In this document: positions 1 to 10,230 of the stretch, piece after piece | Layout of the letters: each line of letters opens with the position of its first letter | Position numbering within the stretch: position 1 is the first letter of the stretch | NCBI RefSeq assembly: GCF_030406775.1 | Contig: NZ_CP129119.1 | Location: 778,001 to 842,000 of the forward strand | Source: Sporosarcina trichiuri | Lineage (GTDB): Bacteria > Bacillota > Bacilli > Bacillales_A > Planococcaceae | Direction: 5' to 3' | DNA length: 64,000 nt | Made by a program: the position numbers and the translations under genes | Notes under the pieces: model-generated | The model's database searches: none | The model's input: only the letters and a program-made list of their open reading frames with translations | Told to the model about the DNA's origin: nothing

Positions 1-186
1 GCGGATCCGTTTACGGATAACAGCGTGGAGATCATGGTATCCGCAGAGGATGCGGACTGGAAAGTGACACTGACGCTGCCCGTGCAGCCGATACCGCACG
101 AATGGACATCGGAGGAGCGGGAACACTGGACTGCAGAGGTCTATAAAAGCAATGAGTATTGGACGTTCACGATCCGTGGACATTAG
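1..186 (+). CDS. spo0B: Sporulation initiation phosphotransferase Spo0B, C-terminal fragment
   Basis: The left edge cuts this gene; 61 C-terminal codons followed by TAG are readable in frame 1. Spo0B passes the phosphoryl group from Spo0F to Spo0A in the sporulation phosphorelay. The fragment (ending WTFTIRGH) is too short to show the catalytic histidine. The call rests mainly on context: it lies directly upstream of obg, with the SD of obg overlapping its stop codon (TAGGAGG), as in the conserved spo0B-obg-pheB-pheA order of bacilli. The tail has alternating hydrophobic strands ([17 protein letters not shown]) compatible with the C-terminal alpha/beta domain of Spo0B. A different protein at this place is possible but less likely. 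Confidence 0.7.
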   Translation, partial: ADPFTDNSVEIMVSAEDADWKVTLTLPVQPIPHEWTSEEREHWTAEVYKSNEYWTFTIRGH

Positions 187-197
187 GAGGAACTGAC

Positions 198-1490
198 ATG
201 TTTGTCGATCACGTAAAAGTGTATGTAAAAGGCGGCGACGGCGGCGATGGAATTGTCGCTTTCCGCCGCGAGAAGTATATTGCCTTCGGCGGTCCTGCCG
301 GGGGAGATGGAGGAAAAGGCGGCGACGTTACATTCGTCGTGGACGAAGGCCTGCGCACGCTCATGGACTTCCGGTATCAGCGCCATTTCAAGGCGCCGCG
401 CGGCCAGCATGGCGCGAACAAGAACCAGCATGGACGCCAGGGTGAGGACATGGTCGTCAAAGTACCGCCCGGCACGGTCGTCACCGATGTCGAAACAGGT
501 GAGATCATCGCCGATCTCGTCGAGGACGGACAGCGGGCGGTCATCGCCCGCGGAGGACGCGGCGGGCGCGGCAACAGCCGTTTCGTGACTCCTCAGAACA
601 CGGCTCCAGAACTGTCGGAGAAAGGTGAACCGGGCGTCGAGCGCGAAATCAGCCTGGAGCTGAAAGTGCTGGCGGACGTCGGACTCGTCGGCTTCCCGAG
701 TGTCGGAAAATCCACATTGCTGTCCGTCATTTCGTCTGCCAAGCCGAAGATCGGCGACTACCATTTCACGACGCTCGTCCCGAACCTCGGACTCGTCGAG
801 ACGGATGACCACCGGACGTTTGTCATGGCGGACCTGCCGGGGCTGATCGAAGGCGCCCATGAAGGTGTCGGGCTCGGTCACCAGTTCCTGCGGCACATCG
901 AGCGGACACGGGTCATCGTCCACGTCATCGATATGTCGGGTCTGGAAGGACGCGATCCATTCGAGGACTTTGAAACCATCAACGCAGAGCTCGAACAGTA
1001 TAACCTGAGACTGACGGAGCGGCCGCAGATCATCGTTGCGAACAAGATGGACATGCCGGATGCTGCGGACAATCTGGAACTGTTCAAAGAGCAGCTCGGC
1101 AAAACGGATCACAAGATCTTCCCGATCTCCGCTCTGACGAGGAACGGTCTGGAGGAATTGCTCTATGCAATCGCGGACCTGCTTGAAGTGACGCCTGATT
1201 TCCCGCTTCATGAAACCGCAGAGGACGAAGAAGAACACTCCGTCCTGTACAAATACGAACCGGAAACACCGGACTTCAAAATCACACGCGATGACGACGG
1301 TGCCTATGTCCTTTCTGGATACGCGATCGAGCGCATGTTCAAGATGACCGATTTCAACTTCGATCAGTCGGTCCGCAAGTTCGGGCGCCAGATGCGCGGA
1401 ATGGGAGTCGATGACGCGCTCCGCGAACGCGGTGCACAGAATGGGGATATCGTGCGCCTGCTTGACTTTGAATTTGAATTTATCGAGTAA
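198..1490 (+). CDS. obg: GTPase Obg (CgtA), ribosome assembly and stress/sporulation GTPase
   Basis: A 430-residue Obg GTPase, which binds the 50S subunit and links ribosome maturation to stress and sporulation signalling. The N-terminal glycine-rich Obg fold (residues 1-158, GGDGGDG repeats) is followed by the G domain with G1 GFPSVGKST at about 165, the TTLVPNLG switch, G3 DLPG, and NKMD. The C-terminal OCT domain ends in acidic FEFEFIE. The ATG at 198 was chosen because TAGGAGG ends 7 bases upstream; an in-frame ATG at 159 lies inside the preceding gene and has no SD. It starts 11 bases after spo0B, so the two are probably cotranscribed. Confidence 0.97.
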   Translation: MFVDHVKVYVKGGDGGDGIVAFRREKYIAFGGPAGGDGGKGGDVTFVVDEGLRTLMDFRYQRHFKAPRGQHGANKNQHGRQGEDMVVKVPPGTVVTDVETGEIIADLVEDGQRAVIARGGRGGRGNSRFVTPQNTAPELSEKGEPGVEREISLELKVLADVGLVGFPSVGKSTLLSVISSAKPKIGDYHFTTLVPNLGLVETDDHRTFVMADLPGLIEGAHEGVGLGHQFLRHIERTRVIVHVIDMSGLEGRDPFEDFETINAELEQYNLRLTERPQIIVANKMDMPDAADNLELFKEQLGKTDHKIFPISALTRNGLEELLYAIADLLEVTPDFPLHETAEDEEEHSVLYKYEPETPDFKITRDDDGAYVLSGYAIERMFKMTDFNFDQSVRKFGRQMRGMGVDDALRERGAQNGDIVRLLDFEFEFIE

Positions 1491-1524
1491 GACGGCCGTA
1501 TTCAAGGCCGCAGGGGGATGAACG

Positions 1525-1980
1525 ATGAAGCAGCTGGGAGAGGACCAGTTCTATCTGGTGCGCGAAGATGTTCTGACGGAGTCCATGCAGAAGATGCTGG
1601 AAGCGAAGCGGCTGCTCGCTGCGGGTGACGTGTCGACGATCCAGCAGGCGACTGCGCAGGTCGGCCTGTCGAGAAGCGCGTATTACAAATATAAGGACGC
1701 CGTCTATCCGTTCGAGGAGATTGCGCGCGAACGGGTGCTGACGGTGTTCATCCAGCTGGAGGATCTGAAAGGATCGCTCGCAGTCCTATTGGAGACCATC
1801 TCGTCCGTCCATTGCAACGTGTTGACGATCCACCAGACGATCCCCGTACAGGGAAGAGCCAATATTACACTGTCGCTGAACGTCACGGAAATGACGGTCT
1901 CGGTGGAGACGTTCATCCACAAACTGAACGCACCGAGTTTCGTCGATTCCGTCCATCTGGTCAGTTCTGGCGCGCTTTGA
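1525..1980 (+). CDS. pheB: ACT domain-containing protein PheB
   Basis: A 151-residue protein of the PheB family (UPF0735, ACT domain). The N-terminal half is helical with a short helix-turn-helix-like stretch (STIQQATAQVGLSRSAYYKYK), and the C-terminal half (about 78-150) is an ACT domain of the type that senses amino acids. It is conserved between obg and pheA in bacilli. Despite its name it does not resemble chorismate mutase, and a regulatory role in phenylalanine synthesis is inferred only from context and the ACT domain. A GGGGGATG segment supplies the SD. The pheA start follows 11 bases after its stop. Confidence 0.9.
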   Translation: MKQLGEDQFYLVREDVLTESMQKMLEAKRLLAAGDVSTIQQATAQVGLSRSAYYKYKDAVYPFEEIARERVLTVFIQLEDLKGSLAVLLETISSVHCNVLTIHQTIPVQGRANITLSLNVTEMTVSVETFIHKLNAPSFVDSVHLVSSGAL

Positions 1981-1991
1981 GAGGAGACCTG

Positions 1992-2879
1992 ATGATGAAT
2001 AGGAAAACCGCACAGCCGACGGTCGCATATTTGGGGCCTGAAGCGTCTTTCACCCATATCGCAGCGCGCGGTTTTTTCGGGCAGGGCGGTCTTGTGCCGT
2101 ATCCGTCGATTCCGGACTGTATCGAAGCGGTGGCGGAGGGGCATGTCGCCTACGCCGTCGTGCCGCTTGAGAATGCACTCGAAGGGTCGGTGCCGCTGAC
2201 GATCGATTATTTGTTTCACGGCAGTGAATTGTACATCAACGCCGAACTGTCAACGCCGATCCGGCAGCATCTGATGGTGCATCCGGAACAGGCGGACGGA
2301 ACGGACAGACTCGACTCCATCCATTCACATCCGCATGCACTGGCGCAGTGCCATAAGTATCTGCAGTATCATTACCGGAGAGTGCCGCTCATCCAGACGT
2401 CATCGACCGCAGCGGCCGCAAAGTATGTATCCGAACATCCCGAACTTCCGATCGCGGCGATCGGCAACCAGCTTGCCGCGGAAACATACGGGCTCGAGAT
2501 GGCGGAAACCTCGATCCATGATTTCCATTTCAACCATACACGGTTCGTTGTCCTGTCGCTCCGCAAGGAAACGCTGGAGATGGAAAACCCGGGACTGCTG
2601 AAAACGACTCTTATGGTGAAGCTGCCGCAGGACGACCAGCCGGGGATGCTGCATCAGATCCTGTCCGTCTTCGCCTGGCGGAAACTGAACTTGAGCAAGA
2701 TCGAATCGAGGCCGCTGAAAACAGGTCTCGGCAATTATTTCTTCATTGTCGATGTGCTGGCGTCCGAGGGGGAACCGATGATGAAAGGTGCGCTTGAAGA
2801 ATTGAAAGCACTCCATTGCGACGTGACATCGTTCGGTTCCTACCATACATATGACGACTTGCTGCCTGCCGATTCCTGA
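1992..2879 (+). CDS. pheA: Prephenate dehydratase PheA
   Basis: A 295-residue cytoplasmic enzyme converting prephenate to phenylpyruvate, the committed step to phenylalanine. The catalytic PDT domain spans about 10-190 and carries the signature TSSTAAAA at 136-143. A regulatory ACT domain (about 204-285) follows, with the phenylalanine-binding motif ESRP at 238-241. Two adjacent ATGs (1992 and 1995) follow GAGGAG at 1981; the first is used here. The frame is open upstream to 1812, but that stretch overlaps pheB and lacks an SD. It ends in a terminator that overlaps its own last codons. Confidence 0.96.
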   Translation: MMNRKTAQPTVAYLGPEASFTHIAARGFFGQGGLVPYPSIPDCIEAVAEGHVAYAVVPLENALEGSVPLTIDYLFHGSELYINAELSTPIRQHLMVHPEQADGTDRLDSIHSHPHALAQCHKYLQYHYRRVPLIQTSSTAAAAKYVSEHPELPIAAIGNQLAAETYGLEMAETSIHDFHFNHTRFVVLSLRKETLEMENPGLLKTTLMVKLPQDDQPGMLHQILSVFAWRKLNLSKIESRPLKTGLGNYFFIVDVLASEGEPMMKGALEELKALHCDVTSFGSYHTYDDLLPADS

Positions 2880-2893
2880 TCGGCGGGCTTTTT
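2864..2893 (+). terminator. Rho-independent terminator of spo0B-obg-pheB-pheA
   Basis: Stem GCCTGCCGAT / ATCGGCGGGC (10 pairs, one G-T) with a 5-base loop, then TTTTT. The stop codon of pheA lies within the hairpin. Confidence 0.85.
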
Positions 2894-3019
2894 CGTCTTC
2901 GCAGGTCTATTTCCTTCCGCAGGCTCGTATAGATGAATGAGAAGGCGCACTCCGGTGAATCGGTCACATGCCGGAGCGCCCGTTCATATGATGAGTCGAT
3001 GGAAGGGGGACTTTACAGA

Positions 3020-4219
3020 GTGAATGTCCATATTGTTGTAAAAGGTGACACGCTTTGGAAGATTGCACGTCAATACGGAATTTCATTTGAGGAATTGAAA
3101 AAGGTGAATGCCCATCTCGCGAACCCGGACTACATAGTGCCGGGCATGAAAATTTTTCTGCCAGAGGGCGGAAAAGGGACGAAACCCCATTCCAAACCTC
3201 ACAGCGGCCAGCCGCCGAAAGAGAAGATACCGCACATGGAGAAGCCGGCGAAACCACAGACACCGCCTGTGCCGCCTGTGACGAAACCGCAGCCGCAACC
3301 GGAACTGAAACCAGCTCCGAAGCCGCAGCCGAAACCAGAGGTGAAGCCGGCCCCGAAGCCACAGCCGGAAGTGAAACCCGTGCCGAAGCCTCAGCCGAAA
3401 TCGGAAGTGAAGCCGGTCCCGAAGCCGAAACCGAAACCGGAAATCAAACCGATGCCGGAAGTGAAACCGTCTCCGATGCCGAAGCCGCCTGAAGCGGAAA
3501 AGCCCGTCTGTGAAAAGCAGATGCCTGCACCTGTTCCGCATCCGCATCCGCCGATGATGCAGCCGATGTATATCGGTATACCGTGCGGCTGGATGCCGAT
3601 CTATGATGCGGACTGTTACCCGTATGGCCATCAGCATCTGCCGCCTGCACAGGAGATGCCGGTCCCGCCGATGAGTCCGCCTGTCCAGCCGGCGCCGATG
3701 ACTCCGCCGATGCTGCCGCAGGATATGCAGGGGCCGCCTCACATGAGCCCGCTGCCGGAATCCCCGGACATGAATGACTGTCCGCCTGACGAATCACCGA
3801 TCAAACCGGGCCAGTTCCCCGGCATGTCGCCATCCGATTGTGAAACGGATCACTGCGAATCCAGTTACCACCGTCCGCCTGCCCATGAGTCATCCGGCTT
3901 CGATCTGACACCGCCAGCCTATTGCCCGCCTGAAAACGGATACGTTCCGCAGCCGATCCCGCATCAGCCGCCTTACCAGCAGCCGCAGTTCCAGCAGCCG
4001 GTGTATCAGCAGCCGAACTATCCGATGCCGGGTATCCAGGCATCGCAGCATCCGAACTATATGCACTTGTGTACGTCATGCGGCTCCCAGATGTCTCCGT
4101 ATCCTTATTACGGCATGGTACCGTACATGGCGCCTATGCCGTCCATGATGCCGGGTGCCCAATATCCGGAAATGCCGGGATACGGCCAGGAACAAACGGA
4201 TCCGATGGATAATTGTTAA
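3020..4219 (+). CDS. safA: LysM spore-coat morphogenetic protein, SafA-like
   Basis: A 399-residue protein with one N-terminal LysM domain (VHIVVKGDTLWKIARQYG, about residues 3-48). A long Lys/Pro repeat region (about 75-160, KPxPKP units), then Pro/Met/Gln/Tyr-rich low-complexity sequence, runs to the C-terminus (YGMVPYMAPMPSMMPG). This is the architecture and length of Bacillus SafA, which assembles at the cortex-coat interface of the forespore. Placement between pheA and ruvA matches the safA locus. GTG at 3020 was chosen because the protein then begins like SafA (VHIV.KGD) and GGGGG lies 9 bases upstream; an ATG at 2999 is an alternative. The following kinase gene starts at the very next base. 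Confidence 0.85.
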   Translation: MNVHIVVKGDTLWKIARQYGISFEELKKVNAHLANPDYIVPGMKIFLPEGGKGTKPHSKPHSGQPPKEKIPHMEKPAKPQTPPVPPVTKPQPQPELKPAPKPQPKPEVKPAPKPQPEVKPVPKPQPKSEVKPVPKPKPKPEIKPMPEVKPSPMPKPPEAEKPVCEKQMPAPVPHPHPPMMQPMYIGIPCGWMPIYDADCYPYGHQHLPPAQEMPVPPMSPPVQPAPMTPPMLPQDMQGPPHMSPLPESPDMNDCPPDESPIKPGQFPGMSPSDCETDHCESSYHRPPAHESSGFDLTPPAYCPPENGYVPQPIPHQPPYQQPQFQQPVYQQPNYPMPGIQASQHPNYMHLCTSCGSQMSPYPYYGMVPYMAPMPSMMPGAQYPEMPGYGQEQTDPMDNC

Positions 4220-5113
4220 GTGAAGGAAAAACGGGAAACCTTATTCTTTGAAGTGAAACCGCACGTCTGGCGCCTTGAGGAAGAAGGCCAGTCGTTCGCG
4301 GTCAAACGGTATAAGGACAGCAAAGGGGCCGGGAAAGTGAGGAAACTGCACAATCAGCTGCAGGCTGTCGGGTTCCCATATATCGCTCCGCTGACCGACA
4401 AAGGGACCGACCATCTCATCATCCAGCCTTGGCTGTCCGGCACACGGCCTGTGGATTACGCGAGCATCACCGACCGGAGGGCATCCCTCCGGTCGCTCAA
4501 TGCGCTTCATGCGACCCGTGAGGTTATCGACTGGAATTCCGTCACTTACCTGCCCCGGTTCAATCTGCATCGCAAGTGGGTGAGGCGGCTGGAACGGTTT
4601 AGACAGCAGGAAGAACTGATTGCAGGCCATATCGGCACCTCGGCATTCAGCGATATCTGCCTGTATGCAGAAGAGGCGCTGCTGAGGCTGGAGGGTGTCA
4701 GTGAAAAGGAAGAAGTGCCGACAATCCTGCATGGGGATGTCGTCCATCATAATCTGCTCGCAGCAGACGATGGAACGGTCTACCTGATCGACTTCGACCT
4801 TGCGGCTGTCGGTTCGGCATCTGCCGAAATCGCCCTCTGGCTGCACCGGGTCCTGCCTCATATGGCGTATGACGGGGAGCAGCTGTTCCGGGAGCTGCCC
4901 CGTCTGCAGGAGCTGAGTGAAGAAGCGCTCATCATGCTGCAGTATCCGAACGAAGTCATGCGGGAGTGGCTGTATTTTGCCGGACTGCCGGATCCCGGGC
5001 GGCACCGCATCCGGAACCATCTCGTGCAATTCACGAAACAGGGACTGCACGCCTGGCCGGGGCTGTGCCGCTTTTCGGACAGTCAGCTGCAGAGGAAACA
5101 AGACAGGACATGA
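4220..5113 (+). CDS. Phosphotransferase of the aminoglycoside/CotS kinase fold, cotranscribed with safA
   Basis: A 297-residue APH-fold protein. The catalytic loop HGDVVHHN (171-178) and the metal-binding IDFD (190-193) are intact, so it should be an active small-molecule or protein kinase. Spore-coat relatives of this fold include CotS and YutH. The GTG start directly abuts the safA stop (TAAGTG), which implies translational coupling with the coat scaffold and expression in the mother cell. B. subtilis carries coxA, not a kinase, next to safA, as far as I recall. The substrate is unknown. The ATP-binding N-lobe is divergent, with no clear glycine-rich loop; K29 in FAVKRYK is a candidate ATP-contacting lysine. 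Confidence 0.8.
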   Translation: MKEKRETLFFEVKPHVWRLEEEGQSFAVKRYKDSKGAGKVRKLHNQLQAVGFPYIAPLTDKGTDHLIIQPWLSGTRPVDYASITDRRASLRSLNALHATREVIDWNSVTYLPRFNLHRKWVRRLERFRQQEELIAGHIGTSAFSDICLYAEEALLRLEGVSEKEEVPTILHGDVVHHNLLAADDGTVYLIDFDLAAVGSASAEIALWLHRVLPHMAYDGEQLFRELPRLQELSEEALIMLQYPNEVMREWLYFAGLPDPGRHRIRNHLVQFTKQGLHAWPGLCRFSDSQLQRKQDRT

Positions 5114-5158
5114 GAACTGTCGGCCGCCGCCAAACGCGGCAGCGGACAGTTCTTTTTT
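5114..5158 (+). terminator. Terminator after safA-kinase operon
   Basis: GAACTGTC and GACAGTTC close an extended GC-rich hairpin (inner GCCGC/GCGGC), followed by TTTTTT. Confidence 0.9.
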
Positions 5159-5169
5159 CAATGCCAACT

Positions 5170-5200
5170 TTGCTGTGCTTTCGTCTGTCTGTGGTATACT
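5170..5200 (+). promoter_or_regulatory. Extended -10 promoter for ruvA-ruvB-queA-tgt
   Basis: TGGTATACT (5192-5200) is an extended -10 element. Only a weak -35 (TTGCTG, spacing 19) precedes it. It lies directly after the terminator and 30 bases before ruvA, so it probably drives the recombination and queuosine genes. Confidence 0.6.
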
Positions 5201-5230
5201 GGATGATAAGACTCTAGGAGGTAAGCAGCA

Positions 5231-5836
5231 TTGTATGATTACATAAAAGGGATCATCACAAGAGTGACACCCGAGTATATCACAATAGAAGCGAACGGTA
5301 TCGGATTCCAGGTTTACACGCCGAATCCATATGCATTCCATCTGACGGAGAGCGTCCAGCAGGTGTTCATCCACCATCACGTTCGGGAGGATGCGGAACT
5401 GCTGATGGGCTTCCTGTCGCTCGAACAGCGGGAACTGTTCCGGAAGCTGATCACAGTCTCCGGTATCGGACCGAAGGGGGCGCTCGCCATTCTCGCAAGC
5501 GGCATCCCGTCGCAGGTCATCTCGGCGATCGAGCAGGAAGACGAGAAATTCCTCGTCCAGTTCCCGGGTGTCGGCAAGAAGACGGCCCGCCAGATGATCC
5601 TCGACCTGAAAGGGAAGCTTGCCGATCTGTTTACGGAAGTGGACATGCCGGAAGACGGTGATTCGCTCTTTGCGCTTGCTGAGAACGACTCACTTGCTGA
5701 AGCGATGCTTGCACTTGAGGCGCTCGGCTACTCGGCGCGGGAAACGGCGAAAGTGAAGAAAGTGCTCGAACAGGAGGACATGACAACGGAAGACTACATG
5801 AAACGTGCACTGCAGCTGCTGCTGAAACAGCAGTGA
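5231..5836 (+). CDS. ruvA: Holliday junction branch migration protein RuvA
   Basis: A 201-residue DNA-binding subunit that tetramerises on four-way junctions and loads the RuvB motor. The N-terminal OB fold (1-62) is followed by two HhH motifs (SGIGPKGALAIL and FPGVGKKTARQMI), an acidic linker, and a C-terminal three-helix RuvB-contact domain. It starts at TTG (5231), preceded by AGGAGG; the protein then begins MYDYIKG as expected for RuvA, and no ATG is nearby. ruvB follows 36 bases downstream. Confidence 0.97.
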   Translation: MYDYIKGIITRVTPEYITIEANGIGFQVYTPNPYAFHLTESVQQVFIHHHVREDAELLMGFLSLEQRELFRKLITVSGIGPKGALAILASGIPSQVISAIEQEDEKFLVQFPGVGKKTARQMILDLKGKLADLFTEVDMPEDGDSLFALAENDSLAEAMLALEALGYSARETAKVKKVLEQEDMTTEDYMKRALQLLLKQQ

Positions 5837-5872
5837 CCTGCGCGGGCATAGATAAGAAAAGGAGGGAGTGCC

Positions 5873-6877
5873 GTGGATTCACGCGTACTGTCAAGTGAAT
5901 TGTCCGATTTCGATGAGGGCTTCGAGCAGTCGCTTCGCCCGCAGATGCTCGCTCACTATATCGGACAGGACAAGGTGAAGGACAATCTGTCGATCTTCAT
6001 CGAGGCGGCGAGACGGCGAAGCGAAAGTCTCGATCACGTACTGCTCTACGGACCGCCGGGACTCGGGAAGACGACGCTCGCATCGGTCATCGCGAACGAG
6101 ATGGGCGTCAATGTGCGGATGACGAGCGGTCCTGCCATCGAACGGCCAGGCGACCTCGCGGCTGTCGTATCATCGCTCGAACCGGGGGATGTGCTGTTCA
6201 TCGATGAAATCCATAGGCTTAACCGGGCGATCGAGGAAGTGCTGTACCCGGCGATGGAGGATTTCTCCCTCGATATCGTCGTGGGCAAAGGGCCTTCCGC
6301 GAAATCGATCCGCCTCGACCTGCCGCCATTCACACTGGTCGGCGCAACGACACGGGCAGGCTCGCTGTCGGCACCGCTACGCGACCGGTTCGGCGTACCG
6401 CTGCGGCTCGAATACTATGAAATCGAGCCGCTGCGCGAGATTGTCATCCGCAGCGCCGGCGTGTTCGACGTCAAGATCGACGATCAGGCTGCAGTCGAGA
6501 TCGCCCGGAGATCACGGGGGACTCCGCGTATTGCAAACCGGCTGCTCCGCAGAGTGCGTGACTATGCTGAAGTGCGCGGGAATGGTACAATTTCTCTCGG
6601 AATTGCACAGGAGGCGCTGGAAATGCTCCAAGTCGACTCCCATGGCCTTGATCATATCGATCATAAGCTGCTGAAAGGGATGATCGAACGGTTCCGCGGC
6701 GGTCCGGTAGGCCTTGAGACGCTCGCTGCGAGTATCGGTGAGGAATCCGTGACACTCGAGGATGTCTACGAGCCGTATCTGCTGCAGATAGGTTTCCTGC
6801 AGCGGACCCCGCGCGGGCGGATTGCCACTCCATCCGCCTATGAACACTTCGGCCTTCCGGTGCCTGAGCTGAATTAA
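5873..6877 (+). CDS. ruvB: Holliday junction DNA helicase RuvB
   Basis: A 334-residue AAA+ motor that drives branch migration with RuvA. Walker A is GPPGLGKTT (60-68), Walker B is DEIH (111-114), the sensor-1 region is [10 protein letters not shown], the arginine-finger region is RDRFG, and the C-terminal winged helix carries [15 protein letters not shown] at 5873 follows GGAGGGAG. The length matches the family. Confidence 0.98.
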   Translation: MDSRVLSSELSDFDEGFEQSLRPQMLAHYIGQDKVKDNLSIFIEAARRRSESLDHVLLYGPPGLGKTTLASVIANEMGVNVRMTSGPAIERPGDLAAVVSSLEPGDVLFIDEIHRLNRAIEEVLYPAMEDFSLDIVVGKGPSAKSIRLDLPPFTLVGATTRAGSLSAPLRDRFGVPLRLEYYEIEPLREIVIRSAGVFDVKIDDQAAVEIARRSRGTPRIANRLLRRVRDYAEVRGNGTISLGIAQEALEMLQVDSHGLDHIDHKLLKGMIERFRGGPVGLETLAASIGEESVTLEDVYEPYLLQIGFLQRTPRGRIATPSAYEHFGLPVPELN

Positions 6878-6967
6878 CCAAGCCGGATGAAACCGGACTG
6901 CCAGCATCTTGTTTGGCTGGAACGGTGATTCCGCACATAGATTTGAATGAGTTAGGAGATTATAGCA

Positions 6968-9156
<2,189 letters not shown>

Positions 9157-9192
9157 TTCTTGTATACTAGTCAGGGTAGGGGGGGAATTTAG

Positions 9193-9468
9193 ATGAGTGC
9201 AACGTTAGTAAACTTGCTGCCGTTCATCGCAATGATCGCCATCATGTGGTTCTTGCTGATCCGTCCGGCGCAAAAACGCCAGAAGCAGACAAAAGAAATG
9301 CAGACCAATCTGAAACGCGGCGACCGTGTCGTGACGATCGGCGGCTTGCATGGGACAATCGATGCAGTCGACGAAACATCCGTGTTTTTGAAGATGGCAG
9401 ATGGTACAGTCCTTCAGTTCGACCGGCAGGCTGTCGGCCGTGTGACGGAAAGTACACCAGCTATCTGA
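9193..9468 (+). CDS. yajC: Preprotein translocase subunit YajC
   Basis: A 91-residue single-pass membrane protein that associates with SecDF. An N-terminal TM helix (LLPFIAMIAIMWFLLIRP, about 7-24) is followed by a basic stretch (KRQKQTKEM) and the YajC motif RGDRVVTIGGLHGTI. A run of GTAGGGGGGG precedes ATG 9193. It lies between tgt and the DUF421 gene, as yrbF in B. subtilis, and a terminator follows. Confidence 0.95.
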   Translation: MSATLVNLLPFIAMIAIMWFLLIRPAQKRQKQTKEMQTNLKRGDRVVTIGGLHGTIDAVDETSVFLKMADGTVLQFDRQAVGRVTESTPAI

Positions 9469-9481
9469 TAACCGAAAAAAT

Positions 9482-9526
9482 GAAGCTGTCCGCCCGGGCT
9501 CATAATCCCGGGTGGACAGCTTTTTC
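9482..9526 (+). terminator. Terminator after yajC
   Basis: Long hairpin: AAGCTGTCCGCCCGGG pairs with CCCGGGTGGACAGCTT across an 8-base loop, followed by TTTTTC. Confidence 0.92.
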
Positions 9527-9588
9527 TATTCTCTGTTTAAACGGGCGCGGGTCGGGGCAGACTGAAAGGCAAGGAGGAGGGACCCTGT

Positions 9589-10230
9589 ATGCCTGATTTG
9601 CTGATTATTGCGTTACGTACCGTCTTTTTATATGCGCTTATCGTTCTGGTTTTGCGGCTGATGGGGAAGCGGGAAGTCGGAGAGCTGAGTGTCATCGATA
9701 TAGTCGTTTTCGTCATTATCGCGGAGGTCGCTGCCTTTGCACTGGATTCCCCAGAGGAAAAACTCATCAATTCCATTCTGCCTATGCTCGTCTTACTGCT
9801 GATTCAATTCGGGTCTTCCTATATCTCTTTGAAAAACAAAAAGTTCCGGGACGTGGTCGATGGGGATCCGTCTGTCTTGATCCGGGATGGGGTCATCCAG
9901 GAAGAGGAGATGCGGAAGCAGCGCTACAACCTGGATGACCTGTTCCAGCAGCTGCGTGAACAGCAGATCGGCTCGGTGTACGAAGTCGACTATGCGTATT
10001 TGGAACCGTCCGGAAACCTTTCCGTATTCAAAAAAGGTGAGACCAAACCTGTCCTGCCGCTCATATTGGACGGGGACATCGACCGCCAGCACCTCGGCAT
10101 CTATGAGAAAAGCGAGGACTGGCTGCTTGATGAACTGAAACAGAAAGGAATCACCGATCCCGCGCAAGTGTTCTACTGTGCCCTGGAAGGGAATGATTTC
10201 AGAGTCCAGCTGAAGAAAGATTACCTCTGA
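9589..10230 (+). CDS. DUF421 membrane protein, YetF/YrbG family
   Basis: A 213-residue membrane protein. Three N-terminal TM helices (about 1-80, including ALRTVFLYALIVLVLRLMGKREVGELS) are followed by a cytoplasmic YetF-type domain (FRDVVDGDPSVLIRDGVI; VDYAYLEPSGNLSVF). Some YetF-like proteins occur in spores, but their biochemical role is unclear. The position matches yrbG next to spoVB. AAGGAGGAGGGA precedes ATG 9589. Its last 10 bases overlap the 3' end of the convergent spoVB. Confidence 0.88.
   Translation: MPDLLIIALRTVFLYALIVLVLRLMGKREVGELSVIDIVVFVIIAEVAAFALDSPEEKLINSILPMLVLLLIQFGSSYISLKNKKFRDVVDGDPSVLIRDGVIQEEEMRKQRYNLDDLFQQLREQQIGSVYEVDYAYLEPSGNLSVFKKGETKPVLPLILDGDIDRQHLGIYEKSEDWLLDELKQKGITDPAQVFYCALEGNDFRVQLKKDYL

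Noticed and set aside
183..1505. 440-codon open frame antisense to obg
   Set aside because: It mirrors the codon bias of obg, has no SD and looks like no family; obg itself is unmistakable.
2944..2980. Hairpin GGCGC-ac-TCCGG / CCGGAGCGCC before safA as a terminator
   Set aside because: There is a 2-base bulge and no T-run follows; the real terminator is at 2864-2893.
3083..3742. Arg/His-rich ORF antisense to safA
   Set aside because: It is an artefact of the Lys/Pro and Pro/Met codons of safA on the opposite strand.
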